Origin: Leptospira johnsonii
GTDB taxonomy: Bacteria; Spirochaetota; Leptospiria; Leptospirales; Leptospiraceae
Assembly: GCF_003112675.1 (NCBI RefSeq)
Contig: NZ_BFAY01000011.1
Coordinates: 1-64,000, forward strand
DNA length: 64,000 nt
Reading direction: 5' to 3'
Shown here piece after piece: positions 9,611 to 18,518 of this stretch. Made by a program: the position numbers and the translations under genes. How positions within the stretch are numbered: the stretch's first letter is position 1; every line of letters starts with the position of its first letter. The notes beneath the pieces were generated by a model. The model was not told the DNA's origin. It saw only the letters and a list, made by a program, of their open reading frames with translations, and did no database searches.

Positions 9611-10783
9611 ATGGATTTCAGCCTAAGCTCAGATGAACAAGAGTTCACAGAATCATTTCGTAATTTTTGCAAAAAGGAGATCCATCCTTATGCAGAAGAA
9701 GCAGATAAAACAAAGGAACTTCCCAGATCTCATTATCTCAAGTTAGGAGAGGCTGGCTACCTTGGTCTTTTACACGAAGAAGAATTCGGCGGACAGGGCG
9801 CTGGAGTTTTTTTGAGTACCTTGGCTATGGAGATCGTCTCCGAATATTGTGGTTCTACTTTTTTTAGCGGAGGAGCTTCCGCAGGATTATTCGGACTGCC
9901 TATCAAACACTTTGGAACTCTAGATCAGAAGAAAAAATATTTGCCTGATATTATTTCCGGTAAGACCATCGGCTCCTTAGGAGTCACCGAACCTGACGGA
10001 GGTTCTGATGTTTCAGGACTTTCTTCTCTTGCTAAGAAATCTGGAACAGATCGTTACATTCTCTCCGGTCAAAAAACCTTTATCACAAATGCTCCCAACG
10101 CAGACTATTGTTTGGTTCTTGCAAGAACCCAAGACGAGACCGGAAAGGAAAAAGGACTCACTCATTTTATCGTAGATCTAAATTCCAAAGGTATCTCCAG
10201 ATCCGCTGCAATGGACAAGATGGGACTGAAGGCATCTCCAACTGGAGCGTTATTCTTTGAAGATGTAGAAGTTCCAGAAGTGAATATCTTAGGTAAATTA
10301 GGAAAAGGTTTTAGACAAACCATGCAAACCTTTAATGCGGAAAGACTTTCTTTAGCCGCGTATTCCTTGGGAGTCATGAAGGCTTGTCTTGATGAATCCA
10401 AATCTTTTGCTGCTTCCCGCAAAAGTTTCGGCAAACCAATTTACCAACACCAAGGCGTCGCATTCATGCTGGCGGAAATTTATTCCAAATACGAAGCGGC
10501 GAAATGGCTTACTTATAATACCGCCTGGGAAATGGAAAAAATCGAATCGGAAGGAAAACCGAGCATGAGCCTTTCCGGAAAATGTGCCGCTTGCAAATTA
10601 TTCGCCACCACTGCAGCAAGAGAAGTCACAAATCTTGCGGTCCAGATCCATGGAGGCGCAGGCTATATGGACGAGTATAAAGTTTCTCGTCTATACAGAG
10701 ACACCCGATTAGGAGAGATAGGAGGAGGAACGAGTGAGATCCAGAAACTGATCATCTCCGGAAGTATCATGAAGGAGAATTAA
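9611..10783 (+). CDS. acyl-CoA dehydrogenase
   Basis: An FAD-dependent acyl-CoA dehydrogenase of 390 residues that forms the alpha,beta double bond and passes electrons to ETF. Family motifs include GVTEPDGGSD (about 124-133) and the C-terminal LYRDTRLGEIGGGTSEIQ. The Glu of the usual YEGT motif is Gly here (GGGT at 371-374). A Glu is present in the alternative base position, Glu244 in FNAERLSLA, as known for isovaleryl-CoA and long-chain dehydrogenases. The ATG at 9611 fits family N-termini better than the TTG at 9581. With the crotonase upstream it forms a plausible acyl-CoA degradation pair. Confidence 0.9.
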   Translation: MDFSLSSDEQEFTESFRNFCKKEIHPYAEEADKTKELPRSHYLKLGEAGYLGLLHEEEFGGQGAGVFLSTLAMEIVSEYCGSTFFSGGASAGLFGLPIKHFGTLDQKKKYLPDIISGKTIGSLGVTEPDGGSDVSGLSSLAKKSGTDRYILSGQKTFITNAPNADYCLVLARTQDETGKEKGLTHFIVDLNSKGISRSAAMDKMGLKASPTGALFFEDVEVPEVNILGKLGKGFRQTMQTFNAERLSLAAYSLGVMKACLDESKSFAASRKSFGKPIYQHQGVAFMLAEIYSKYEAAKWLTYNTAWEMEKIESEGKPSMSLSGKCAACKLFATTAAREVTNLAVQIHGGAGYMDEYKVSRLYRDTRLGEIGGGTSEIQKLIISGSIMKEN

Positions 10784-10830
10784 TTTGTCTGGATTCAGAT
10801 TTAGTTTTGATATACGTATTGTAAACTGGA

Positions 10831-11274
10831 TTGAGAGACCTAAAATTGATTATAGCTCACACCTTAGAACCAAAACCAGAAATCTTTGCTTCTTTATTTA
10901 TGATACTGAAGCTCATAGTTAATTTCTGGATTGCAAACTATTACAAAAAATATTACGAAAACAAAAATGAGAATCGGACAATTCAGTCCATAATTCTTTC
11001 GTGTTTCGATTTTGGATTTCTACTTTTACTATACTTTTTAATAATCAACATCGCTGAGGATAGATTAAATTTTGTCGTTATCTCATATTTTTTGATCAAA
11101 ACGATCTCAATAGCCTGCGTAGTATTTTTTCTAAATCCCAGCGAATCCACAGAAAAGAAAGGCGGACTAGACAGATTAGCTTCTATCACAATCGGGGTCT
11201 TGATTTCAGTTCTTGCTGATATAATTATCTCTATACCCGCATTTACATTAGCCTTTTACTATTCAATTCTCTAA
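10831..11274 (+). CDS. hypothetical membrane protein
   Basis: A 147-residue protein with about four hydrophobic segments (roughly residues 18-35, 53-73, 82-100 and 120-145). A charged, Asn- and Lys-rich loop follows the first segment. I recognise no family. The frame opens with TTG at 10831; an ATG at 10900 is an alternative, and neither has a strong ribosome site. The sequence is visibly more AT-rich than the flanking genes. It is convergent with the GH18-like lipoprotein gene, only 12 bases away. Confidence 0.45.
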   Translation: MRDLKLIIAHTLEPKPEIFASLFMILKLIVNFWIANYYKKYYENKNENRTIQSIILSCFDFGFLLLLYFLIINIAEDRLNFVVISYFLIKTISIACVVFFLNPSESTEKKGGLDRLASITIGVLISVLADIIISIPAFTLAFYYSIL

Positions 11275-11286
11275 GGAATTGGAACG

Positions 11287-12534
11287 TTATTCTCTTCCTA
11301 ATTTTTCTTCCAGATATTTGTGGATCTCAGGATCGTTATCCTCTATTAATTGCCAGAAGGAAAATCCTCGGATCTTGTATTTATCCAATATTTTCATCTT
11401 CTTTTCAAAAGCGCTTCGATTCATATAGAATGCTACCCGATCACAACCGCCCATTCTATACCAGAGAGAAGGATCTGAATATACATGACCTTGGTGTCTA
11501 TACAAATAAGGCCTGAGATATGTCCAATCCCCTGCTTTGGGCTGCGTTTTAAAAATTTCTAATACATCTGTAGGCTCTTCTTTTCTGGGAGCCATTTTTT
11601 CTCGGATCCATTTTGCCCTAGAATAATAGACCGACTTTGTTTCTGCCTCGCAGTGTAATGCCCAATCGTATCCATACGTAGGTATCGCCATGTATAGCTT
11701 GTCGTTCGGGACACGAGCAACAGCATATTCTAAAATTTTATCGATCCACCAATCCGGCGCCTGAGGCCCCGGCCCCGGAAAACCTTGTTTACGAGGATGT
11801 AGTTCATAGGCCATAATTTTGACCTTATCTGCAACTTTTCCTAAAAATTCATAATCGTGGGTCAACTGACCTCTATACGCTTCGTAAAAATCCACTTGGA
11901 TCGGAGACTTCAAACCTTTGCACGCATATACGGAAGGTTTTTCTGCAACAGTCTTAGGGTGGATGGCCACAGATAGTATCTTCCCTTTTTTATGTAGCTC
12001 GTCCCGGAGAAGTATTAGAAATTCCTGAAATACTTCCTTCTTCTCGCATGTCATCCCTTCATAATCTATATCAATACCATCGTATCCGTACGTATCTATC
12101 TCTTTGAGTATATTCTGGATATGAAGGTCTCTCACCTTGGTATTCCCATTCAAACCGATCACATCCGAGACTTTTTCATAATCATTTTCCCAACGAAAGA
12201 TAGTGGGAATGATCAATGTTCGAGGAGACATGAGCCTTAGCCAACGGATCCTTTCGTCTATCTCATCTTTTTTCCAAACGGAAAGTATACGACCGGTATT
12301 GCTGCGCCCACCTTCCAAATTATACAAAAACGGATGGATCTCATCGTAAAGATGGACATATTTCATCATCGCATAAAAATCCTGGGACCAGGTAGAAGCA
12401 TAAAGTCTTTCGACTGGCGGATGTGATTGCGTGTTTGGGTCATTCTTCCGATCGTTTCCGGAAAAAAAACAATTAGGAAGGATCAGAAAGATGAATAAGA
12501 GATAGAATGGATATAAGATCTTGTTCGGGAGCAT
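11287..12534 (-). CDS. GH18-like glycosidase lipoprotein
   Basis: A predicted lipoprotein of 415 residues with a glycoside hydrolase family 18 fold. The signal peptide ends in a lipobox LPNC with Cys22. The GH18 active-site motif DxxDxDxE is present as DGIDIDYE (residues 152-159), with Glu159 the expected proton donor. Other family-like strands are LSVAIHPKT and KIMAYELHP. Such proteins cleave chitin-like or peptidoglycan-related glycans, or bind them. The natural target in a spirochaete envelope is unknown. It is probably exported and membrane-anchored. Confidence 0.8.
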   Translation of the reverse strand: MLPNKILYPFYLLFIFLILPNCFFSGNDRKNDPNTQSHPPVERLYASTWSQDFYAMMKYVHLYDEIHPFLYNLEGGRSNTGRILSVWKKDEIDERIRWLRLMSPRTLIIPTIFRWENDYEKVSDVIGLNGNTKVRDLHIQNILKEIDTYGYDGIDIDYEGMTCEKKEVFQEFLILLRDELHKKGKILSVAIHPKTVAEKPSVYACKGLKSPIQVDFYEAYRGQLTHDYEFLGKVADKVKIMAYELHPRKQGFPGPGPQAPDWWIDKILEYAVARVPNDKLYMAIPTYGYDWALHCEAETKSVYYSRAKWIREKMAPRKEEPTDVLEIFKTQPKAGDWTYLRPYLYRHQGHVYSDPSLWYRMGGCDRVAFYMNRSAFEKKMKILDKYKIRGFSFWQLIEDNDPEIHKYLEEKLGRE

Positions 12535-12621
12535 TTCGGGGGATTCTAGAAGACAAGATACCGAATCCTCCGAAATGAGATAGAAGATTTCTTTTTAAAA
12601 GGATAGGATTTTAGGACCCTT

Positions 12622-12876
12622 TTAGGATTTTTTTTGCCCCCACCTTTTTTCCAGATGTTCTTTACATGCGGGTGATAATTTATCCGAGTTTTCCATCAAA
12701 CAATCTCGGATCCTTCCTTGACCTTTCGGAATATCCTTACAATACTTTTGTCTATCCTCAAAACAAGGACTTCCAGGACCTCCCATTTTAGGCTTTCCGG
12801 AACCCCCACTCTGTGCGTAAACCGAAACACCCATCAAAGTTACAAAACACAGAAATATCAATCTATACATATGCAC
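12622..12876 (-). CDS. small secreted Cys-rich protein
   Basis: An 84-residue protein with a signal peptide (cleavage likely after SVYA, about residue 21). The mature part has four cysteines spaced PCFEDRQKYC...DCL...AC, which matches the Cys-rich repeat of the GLG1/FGFR-type family seen in many Gram-negative periplasmic proteins. The Gly/Ser-rich linker after the cleavage site is low complexity. The function is unknown. An in-frame ATG two codons downstream is an equally possible start. It lies alone upstream of the GH18-like gene, separated by 87 bases. Confidence 0.6.
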   Translation of the reverse strand: MHMYRLIFLCFVTLMGVSVYAQSGGSGKPKMGGPGSPCFEDRQKYCKDIPKGQGRIRDCLMENSDKLSPACKEHLEKRWGQKKS

Positions 12877-13051
12877 ACCCGCTTATTTAATAAAAATAGA
12901 TCCGCAATCTCCTCTTTGTCAACGATTCAACTCAGACCAAAGATATTAATAATTATTGATATTTCTCAGATAACTTACTTATAAAATATGAGGACGCCCC
13001 TGATACTATTATAAAGATCTTTGGTAGACTTAGGATTTCCGAGGAAATAAT

Positions 13052-13876
13052 ATGAAAACTGTAAAAGGAAAGAGAATATTAATAACCGGCGCCGCAATGG
13101 GTATGGGTAAAATTTATGCAGAACTTTCTGTCCAAGAAAATGCCTCTGCTTTAGTTCTCTGGGACGTAAACTCTAAAGCCTTATTTCTCACCGCGAAAGA
13201 ACTGAAATCGGATTCCACTAAGATTTTTACAGACGTTGTAGATATTTCGGATCGTGAAAAAGTTAGAAATGCTGTGTCCAAGATCGATTCACAATTGGGA
13301 GGGATTGATATAATTATAAACAATGCAGGCATCGTAAGAGGAAAGTATTTCTGGGAACACGATCCTAAATCGGATATAGAAGCTACAATGGCGGTTAACG
13401 CATTAGGTCCGATGTATTTAACCAGGTTCCTTCTTCCTAAAATGTTATCCGATAAATCCGGAGAATTTAGGATCGTAAATATTTCCTCCGCTGCAGGACT
13501 GATCTCCAATCCCAAAATGAGCGTATATTGTGCTTCCAAATGGGCTGAAACAGGATGGAGTGATTCCTTACGATTGGAATTAGTCCAGGCCTGTTATGGG
13601 CATGTAAAGGTTACTACCGTAAACCCCGCTTATATTTCCACTGGAATGTTCGAAGGTGTAAAAGGAATGTTATTCACTCCTATACTTACTCCTGAATATG
13701 TAACTTCAAAAGTTTGGGAGGCCATGAAAAAAGGAAAACCTAGATTACTTTTACCTTGGACGATCTATCTTTCCAACGCATTAAGAGGGATACTTCCGAT
13801 ATCCGTCTTCGACTGGATCGCGGATAATATTTTCGGAGTTTATAAAACTATGGAAGGTTTTAAGGGAAGATCCTAA
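13052..13876 (+). CDS. short-chain dehydrogenase/reductase (SDR)
   Basis: A classical NAD(P)-dependent SDR of 274 residues. The cofactor motif TGAAMGMG is at residues 12-19, the NNAG motif at 90-93, the catalytic Ser at 145/146, and the YxxxK pair at Tyr159 and Lys163. The hydrophobic C-terminal stretch (LPWTIYLSNALRGILPISVF) resembles lipid- or steroid-acting SDRs with a membrane-associated tail. The ATG follows a GAGGAAA ribosome site. The substrate is unknown. It is convergent with the small gene at 13919-14293. Confidence 0.85.
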   Translation: MKTVKGKRILITGAAMGMGKIYAELSVQENASALVLWDVNSKALFLTAKELKSDSTKIFTDVVDISDREKVRNAVSKIDSQLGGIDIIINNAGIVRGKYFWEHDPKSDIEATMAVNALGPMYLTRFLLPKMLSDKSGEFRIVNISSAAGLISNPKMSVYCASKWAETGWSDSLRLELVQACYGHVKVTTVNPAYISTGMFEGVKGMLFTPILTPEYVTSKVWEAMKKGKPRLLLPWTIYLSNALRGILPISVFDWIADNIFGVYKTMEGFKGRS

Positions 13877-13918
13877 AATAGACGGATCAATTTCGTAAAG
13901 TATAGCTATCGGTGACGC

Positions 13919-14293
13919 TTAGATCGACATTCCGTTTTTCTTGAGTATGTCCAAAGCGGTTTGTCTTAAGATTGGGTGGACCACAAAATCTTCCGGATCC
14001 GGAGCCTTTCTTTCTGGCTCGGGATTTTTGAACTTATCCGGCCCGATCCATTGGGAGAGGGCCCATAACATTCTTTGGAAAATTTCGTCTATCCTTCTCT
14101 GGTAACCTGCTTTTTTATAATAACCGTAGGCGAGGATAGGAAGTTTTTTCTCGAACATGAAATGGTCTCCTAAACGAATGAGACCGTCCTTGTATTCCGC
14201 TTTGAGAAAACATTCCCTGGCCTTTCGGATATCACCTTCGTTGAAAGCCTGATTTCCATGACGGATCATTTCCATTCTTTCTTTAGGATCCAT
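13919..14293 (-). CDS. conserved hypothetical protein with TPR-like helices
   Basis: A 124-residue soluble protein without signal peptide. The first 75 residues have helix-turn-helix repeats of TPR character ([20 protein letters not shown], then [15 protein letters not shown]). The C-terminal part is Pro- and Glu-rich and ends in a short helix. I know no function. Its start lies 124 bases from that of bcp on the other strand, so they share a divergent promoter region. The bcp frame, if extended upstream, would run antisense into this gene, which supports the later bcp start. Confidence 0.55.
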   Translation of the reverse strand: MDPKERMEMIRHGNQAFNEGDIRKARECFLKAEYKDGLIRLGDHFMFEKKLPILAYGYYKKAGYQRRIDEIFQRMLWALSQWIGPDKFKNPEPERKAPDPEDFVVHPILRQTALDILKKNGMSI

Positions 14294-14416
14294 ACTTTTA
14301 CTATCGTCAGATTTTTTCGATTTCGCAAGGCTTTTTACCTTCTTCTTCCCTCCCGAAAACGGAAACGAAACAAAAAATCTTGTATAGTAGCCGAGTTCCC
14401 TATCATTTGTCTTTGT

Positions 14417-14896
14417 ATGAGTACTTTAAAAGCGGGGTCCAAGGCCCCTAGTTTTACGACCCTGAACCAAGACGGGGAAAAGGTCTCTCTTAAGGATCTA
14501 GCCGGAAAAAAGGGTTTGGTATTATATTTTTATCCTAAGGACCAAACCCCAGGTTGCACTACCGAGGCTTGCGATTTTAGGGATAATTTTGCTAGGCTGA
14601 AAAAAGAAGGCTACAACGTGGTCGGTGTCTCCAAGGATTCAGTCAAGTCCCACCAGAAATTTATAGAAAAACAAGAACTCAATTTTACTCTTCTCTCCGA
14701 CGAGGACGGAAGTATCTGCGAAGCCTATGGGGTCTGGCAGTTGAAAAAGTTCATGGGGAGAGAATTTATGGGAATTCTCAGAACCACCTTCCTGATCGGG
14801 ACAGATCTGAAAATTTTGAAAGTTTATCCAAAGGTAAGCGTGAAAGGTCACGTGGATGAGATACTCGGAGATATCAAGGCGTTGGACAAAAAATGA
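14417..14896 (+). CDS. bcp: thioredoxin-dependent peroxiredoxin, BCP type
   Basis: A thiol peroxidase of the BCP/PrxQ family, 159 residues, reducing H2O2 and organic peroxides with thioredoxin. The motif [15 protein letters not shown] places the peroxidatic Cys at 47 and the resolving Cys at 52. The frame is open from 14258, but the ATG at 14417 gives the standard N-terminus; an earlier start would overlap the divergent gene. Its stop codon overlaps the ATG of pepA by four bases (ATGA), so the two are translationally coupled. Confidence 0.93.
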   Translation: MSTLKAGSKAPSFTTLNQDGEKVSLKDLAGKKGLVLYFYPKDQTPGCTTEACDFRDNFARLKKEGYNVVGVSKDSVKSHQKFIEKQELNFTLLSDEDGSICEAYGVWQLKKFMGREFMGILRTTFLIGTDLKILKVYPKVSVKGHVDEILGDIKALDKK

Positions 14897-16386
14897 AAAT
14901 AGAAAGATCAAAAATCAATTTTAGTATCGGGAAGAACACTTCCAAAAATATTTATAAAGTCATTCCTGTTGTAAAAGATAATCTGCCTAAAGAATTAGAG
15001 ACCAAATTTGCAGACCAAATACGGTCCGGTATATTCTCCGCAGAATCTGGACAAAGTTTTACAGATGAGTCGGAAAGAATTATCTACCTAGGCCTGGGGA
15101 ACTCCAACAAAGTAAGCATTCGTTCTGTTGCTCAAATCTTCCTAAGTATAGGAGAAAAACTACGCAAATGGGATTCGGTAGGATTGGAGATCAAGCTTAC
15201 CAGATTTTTGACCAAAACTCTTTCTACTTCTTCCTTAGTATATCAGATCGCAAACTCGATCGATCTAGGCGCATTCCCTATCAATGCCTTGGCAAAGGAT
15301 TTTAAGGAGAAAAAAGGAAAATTCGGCCCCGTAAGCTTCGTATTAGAAGATCCTAATGCAGAAAAATCAGCAAAGGCTGGTTTGGATAAATCCAGAGCTG
15401 TAAGCAAATATGTGAACGGTGCCAGATATATCGCTCACCTTCCTGCGAATCATTTTACTCCGGAAGAATTTGTTTCTCGTTCCAAAGAGATCGCAAAAGA
15501 AGCAGGCATCAAGATCACCGTGATGGACGAACCACAACTTAAAAAAGAAAAGATGGGCGGGATTCTCGCAGTTTCCCAAGGTTCCGACAAAAAACCGAAG
15601 ATGATCGTTTTGGAATACAACCCACCTAAGGCGAAATCCAAAAAGAAATTAGCTTTGATCGGAAAAGGTCTCACATTCGATTCAGGTGGAATCAGCATTA
15701 AGCCCGCACAAGATATGCATGAAATGAAATACGATATGTGTGGTGCGGCAGCCGTGATCCATGCAATCGGTGCGATCGCAGAATTAGGCATCTCTGTTCC
15801 GGTAATTGCAGCCATCGGAGTTGCGGAGAATATGCCGGATGCTGCCGCTCTGAAGCCGGGAGACGTTTACACCGCTCATAACGGACTTACTGTAGAAGTC
15901 CAAAACACGGATGCGGAAGGCCGTCTAGTTTTAGGAGATGTTCTTTCTTATATTGGAAAAAAATATAAACCGGATTACATGATAGATTTGGCCACTTTGA
16001 CCGGAGCAATTATCATTTCCTTAGGCCATGAGGCCGCAGGAGTTATGAGCAACTCAGACAAACTGCGTGGGCTTTTGGACGATGCCTCCGCTTCTTCCGA
16101 TGAAAGGACTTGGAACTTACCTTTATGGGAAGAATACGGCGAAGATCTAAAGAGCGATATAGCAGATTTACGTAATATTGCAGGACGTCCTGGAGGGAGT
16201 CTTTCTGCCGCAAAATACCTGGAACGTTTTGTGGATTCAGGGATCGACTGGGCGCATATTGATATCGCAGGGACCGCCTGGAGAAAGAAATCCTCCGGTA
16301 CCCAAATCGGGAACGGACCAAGTGGATACGGAGTGAGACTACTTGTAGACTTGGCCGAAAAATTAGAAAAAAACCGGGGAGTTTAA
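14893..16386 (+). CDS. pepA: leucyl aminopeptidase (M17)
   Basis: A cytosolic, hexameric, two-metal aminopeptidase removing N-terminal residues from peptides. The length of 497 residues is normal. Signature NTDAEGR is at residues 338-344, and the metal-binding segment KGLTFDSGG is at 258-266. The N-terminal 170 residues form the less conserved macro-like domain. It overlaps bcp by four bases. The stop codon lies inside a GC-rich hairpin that probably ends transcription before the convergent matrixin-like gene. Confidence 0.93.
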   Translation: MKIERSKINFSIGKNTSKNIYKVIPVVKDNLPKELETKFADQIRSGIFSAESGQSFTDESERIIYLGLGNSNKVSIRSVAQIFLSIGEKLRKWDSVGLEIKLTRFLTKTLSTSSLVYQIANSIDLGAFPINALAKDFKEKKGKFGPVSFVLEDPNAEKSAKAGLDKSRAVSKYVNGARYIAHLPANHFTPEEFVSRSKEIAKEAGIKITVMDEPQLKKEKMGGILAVSQGSDKKPKMIVLEYNPPKAKSKKKLALIGKGLTFDSGGISIKPAQDMHEMKYDMCGAAAVIHAIGAIAELGISVPVIAAIGVAENMPDAAALKPGDVYTAHNGLTVEVQNTDAEGRLVLGDVLSYIGKKYKPDYMIDLATLTGAIIISLGHEAAGVMSNSDKLRGLLDDASASSDERTWNLPLWEEYGEDLKSDIADLRNIAGRPGGSLSAAKYLERFVDSGIDWAHIDIAGTAWRKKSSGTQIGNGPSGYGVRLLVDLAEKLEKNRGV

Positions 16387-16393
16387 TCCCCGG
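16374..16393 (+). terminator. hairpin at the pepA stop codon
   Basis: CCGGGG and CCCCGG form a perfect 6-bp GC-only stem with an 8-base loop containing the pepA stop codon. No T-run follows directly, so it may act with the larger inverted repeat just downstream. Confidence 0.5.
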
Positions 16394-16414
16394 CAATCTT
16401 CGATCCACACCATA

Positions 16415-16455
16415 GAAGACCGATCGGCTTTCACCGTCTGGGGTTATCGGTCTTC
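16415..16455. terminator. 10-bp inverted repeat between convergent pepA and matrixin-like genes
   Basis: GAAGACCGAT (16415-16424) and ATCGGTCTTC (16446-16455) are perfect inverted copies with a 21-base loop. They sit between two converging genes, and the right arm covers the last codons of the matrixin-like gene. The position suits a bidirectional terminator or RNA-processing stem. Confidence 0.5.
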
Positions 16456-17178
16456 CTCTTCCATATTTATATTTCCGAATACCGCGAACGAAGGTACGGT
16501 ATATTGTTTTAAGTAAGTAAAGTCTGATTGTTTCGTATAAAGATTGGAATCGTCTATCGAGCCCGGGGGTAAAGAAGAATCATATAATGCTTGGGCCGCA
16601 TGCATTTCAGTCCGACTAGGCTCAAATACACTTCCTGTCAGCATAGGGAACATTAGATCTTTAGGATCTTGAGAATGTTGTAACCCAAGACAATGCCCTA
16701 CTTCGTGGGCGACTGTTGCGATTATATACTCTTTTGCATCGATGGTGCTTCCTTCCATCCTCATTGCGTCCGCAGTTGCTTTGATCCTGTCTTTAAAAAT
16801 AAAAATGACGCTATTTTCTATCTTGGTAGTTGCGCTGATGGAACAAGCCGCGAGGTAAAATGGATTAGAGGAGAATAGCTGACAATCTTTTACATTTTTG
16901 TGCGAGATACCTTCTACATTACATTTGCCCGAATCAGTAAAGGCGATTGTATTTCTCATTCTATCCACTCTGGTTTTGGCAGGATAGACGTCGATACCAA
17001 GACCCCATTTTTGAGCCGCTGATTTTGTGAGTTGTAAGCCGCCTTTCATCTCTTCTCCGTAGGTAATCCAGAGAAGTTGTTTTTCCTCCCAAGTGAGATC
17101 ACTAGAAGGATTGCCCATTTGGGTACATTGCGCAAATGCAACAAGGCATAGTACGGACAGAGCTAAAGATACCCTCAT
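16444..17178 (-). CDS. matrixin-like zinc metalloprotease lipoprotein
   Basis: A predicted lipoprotein of 244 residues with a zinc-protease domain. The signal peptide ends in FAQC with Cys18. The metzincin motif HEVGHCLGLQH spans residues 158-168 (three His ligands and the general-base Glu159). A Met-turn candidate, LMFPM, follows at about 175-179. Extra cysteines at about 86, 99 and 112 could form disulfides. Matrixin-type enzymes in bacteria cleave extracellular or envelope proteins. It is exported and anchored, so it would act at the cell surface or in the periplasm. The target is unknown. Confidence 0.8.
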   Translation of the reverse strand: MRVSLALSVLCLVAFAQCTQMGNPSSDLTWEEKQLLWITYGEEMKGGLQLTKSAAQKWGLGIDVYPAKTRVDRMRNTIAFTDSGKCNVEGISHKNVKDCQLFSSNPFYLAACSISATTKIENSVIFIFKDRIKATADAMRMEGSTIDAKEYIIATVAHEVGHCLGLQHSQDPKDLMFPMLTGSVFEPSRTEMHAAQALYDSSLPPGSIDDSNLYTKQSDFTYLKQYTVPSFAVFGNINMEEEDR

Positions 17179-17485
17179 TATTTTTCCCCAGAAAATATCC
17201 GACTTCAGAGTTTTTGTTTTTAGAAATCGAATCCGACGAATGCAGATTTAGCTTTTTGTAATGTATCTTTAAATTTTCTCTATCGCGGGATCGATCAGCG
17301 CGAAGGAATTTTTTCTTTTTCAGACCTGTTTATTCAACAAATCTCCGGTTCTTAATATTATGACGAAGCAGTTACAAAAATTTGCATCAAAATTTTTATT
17401 TTTGAAAAATTATATTAAATAAATCGAATGTTATGTTTACAATAAGATGAGAATCGTTTTGAGAAGCGAACGCAAATACATATAC

Positions 17486-17708
17486 TCATTTTAGGTTAGA
17501 AAATTTATTTCCAAATGCTCACTAAACGTTCCGATCTAGTTTTATAATTTCTTTATACCGAAAGATTTATTCTTCTATCGGAAATTTTTTTCCAATATCT
17601 TGTAGTTGAGATGATATCGCAAGTAAGCACGACGAATGTGTTGAAGGGTAGAAAATACTAGAGCGAACGGATGAGAGTTACATATTTGGAAATAAATTTC
17701 TAAAATGA
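17486..17708. repeat. long interrupted inverted repeat, possible MITE-like element
   Basis: The right arm (17684-17708) reads, in reverse complement, TCATTTTAG followed by AAATTTATTTCCAAAT. The left arm (17486-17516) has the same 9 and 16 bases in the same order, separated by six extra bases, GTTAGA. The match is otherwise perfect over 25 bases. The 167 bases between the arms carry no gene. This could be a small non-autonomous mobile element or a long-range RNA structure. No transposase gene is in the window. Confidence 0.5.
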
Positions 17709-17854
17709 AAAATGTTTCTTTTGTCTTACCTTCTTCCCTTTGAATTTCTTAAGGGCTAAATTCCCTCCCAAAAAGCCTACTTTTTTGCCCCAACTCCAAA
17801 AACCGGACAGTTTTTTACTTGGTCCATAGTGCGCCGCAAAAAGACTGGTCATAT

Positions 17855-17871
17855 ATGGTGCAATGCACCAT
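17855..17871. promoter_or_regulatory. palindrome ATGGTGCA-A-TGCACCAT upstream of the lytic transglycosylase
   Basis: Perfect 8-bp arms around a single A, ending 17 bases before the ATG and just upstream of the AGGAGG ribosome site. This position suits a repressor operator or an RNA stem that hides the ribosome site. Confidence 0.45.
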
Positions 17872-17888
17872 GAGAGGAGGCAAGGAGA

Positions 17889-18518
17889 ATGCTCCAGCCT
17901 AAAATCCGAAAAAGATACATATTCATCGCCTCGTTACCCCTGTTCTACCAGTCCCTAGTGGCTCCAATCGCGGGCTCCCTTATTGGGAAGAGCACACCCG
18001 GTAGGAACTCCCTACCCGAATCCACCCAAATCAAAGAATACATCCGCTCCGAGAGACCAAGCCTTACCGAACCAGAGCTGGAAATTCTCTCCTTAACCGT
18101 AGAAAAGGAATCAGAAAGGATCAATAATAGCGCCTGCGGAGTTTATTGCCAAAAAGGAGAGAAGGTAGGACTACTTCTCGGGATCATCAAGACGGAATCT
18201 GAATTCTACCGAAAAGCCAGATCCAAGAAGAATGCTCTGGGGCTTATGCAGATCATGCCCCAAACCGGATCCTGGATCGCATCTTGGGAAGGAAAAAGTA
18301 TCAAGAAGCAAGACCTACTAGAACCGGAGACAAATATCCACCTCGGAGTCTCCTATCTGAACCATTTGTTGGAAACCCATGAGGGAAATATCCGCAAGGC
18401 ACTTCTCGCCTACAACGCGGGACCGGCAGCTGTTAAAAAATGGGGAGGAGTTCCTGCCTACGCAGAAAGCGTTTTTTCAGGCCAGGAAGAGTATTTGGGA
18501 AGCAGGGAATCATTCTAA
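17889..18518 (+). CDS. lytic transglycosylase (SLT domain)
   Basis: A peptidoglycan-cleaving SLT-type lytic transglycosylase of 209 residues. A hydrophobic N-terminal segment (about residues 10-32) serves as signal or anchor. The catalytic Glu is Glu103 in IKTESEFY. The family motifs [10 protein letters not shown] (118-127) and [14 protein letters not shown] follow. Two cysteines at about 83 and 87 precede the domain. It cuts the glycan between MurNAc and GlcNAc with formation of anhydro-MurNAc. The start has a strong AGGAGG ribosome site. The 3' end overlaps the convergent MBL gene by four bases. Confidence 0.9.
   Translation: MLQPKIRKRYIFIASLPLFYQSLVAPIAGSLIGKSTPGRNSLPESTQIKEYIRSERPSLTEPELEILSLTVEKESERINNSACGVYCQKGEKVGLLLGIIKTESEFYRKARSKKNALGLMQIMPQTGSWIASWEGKSIKKQDLLEPETNIHLGVSYLNHLLETHEGNIRKALLAYNAGPAAVKKWGGVPAYAESVFSGQEEYLGSRESF

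Larger units (their letters stand above)
17179..17888. other. 710-base gap without a supported gene, containing inverted repeats
   Basis: No protein frame of useful length is supported on either strand. The stretch is very AT-rich. It contains a 25-bp inverted repeat whose arms lie about 170 bases apart (17486-17708). Close to the next gene there is a 17-base palindrome (17855-17871), followed by the strong ribosome site AGGAGG of the lytic transglycosylase. I see no tRNA-like cloverleaf and no CRISPR-type tandem repeat. Confidence 0.6.

Noticed and set aside
17179..17888. Insertion sequence in the 710-base gap
   Set aside because: The inverted repeat is real, but no transposase or remnant frame is found inside or beside it.
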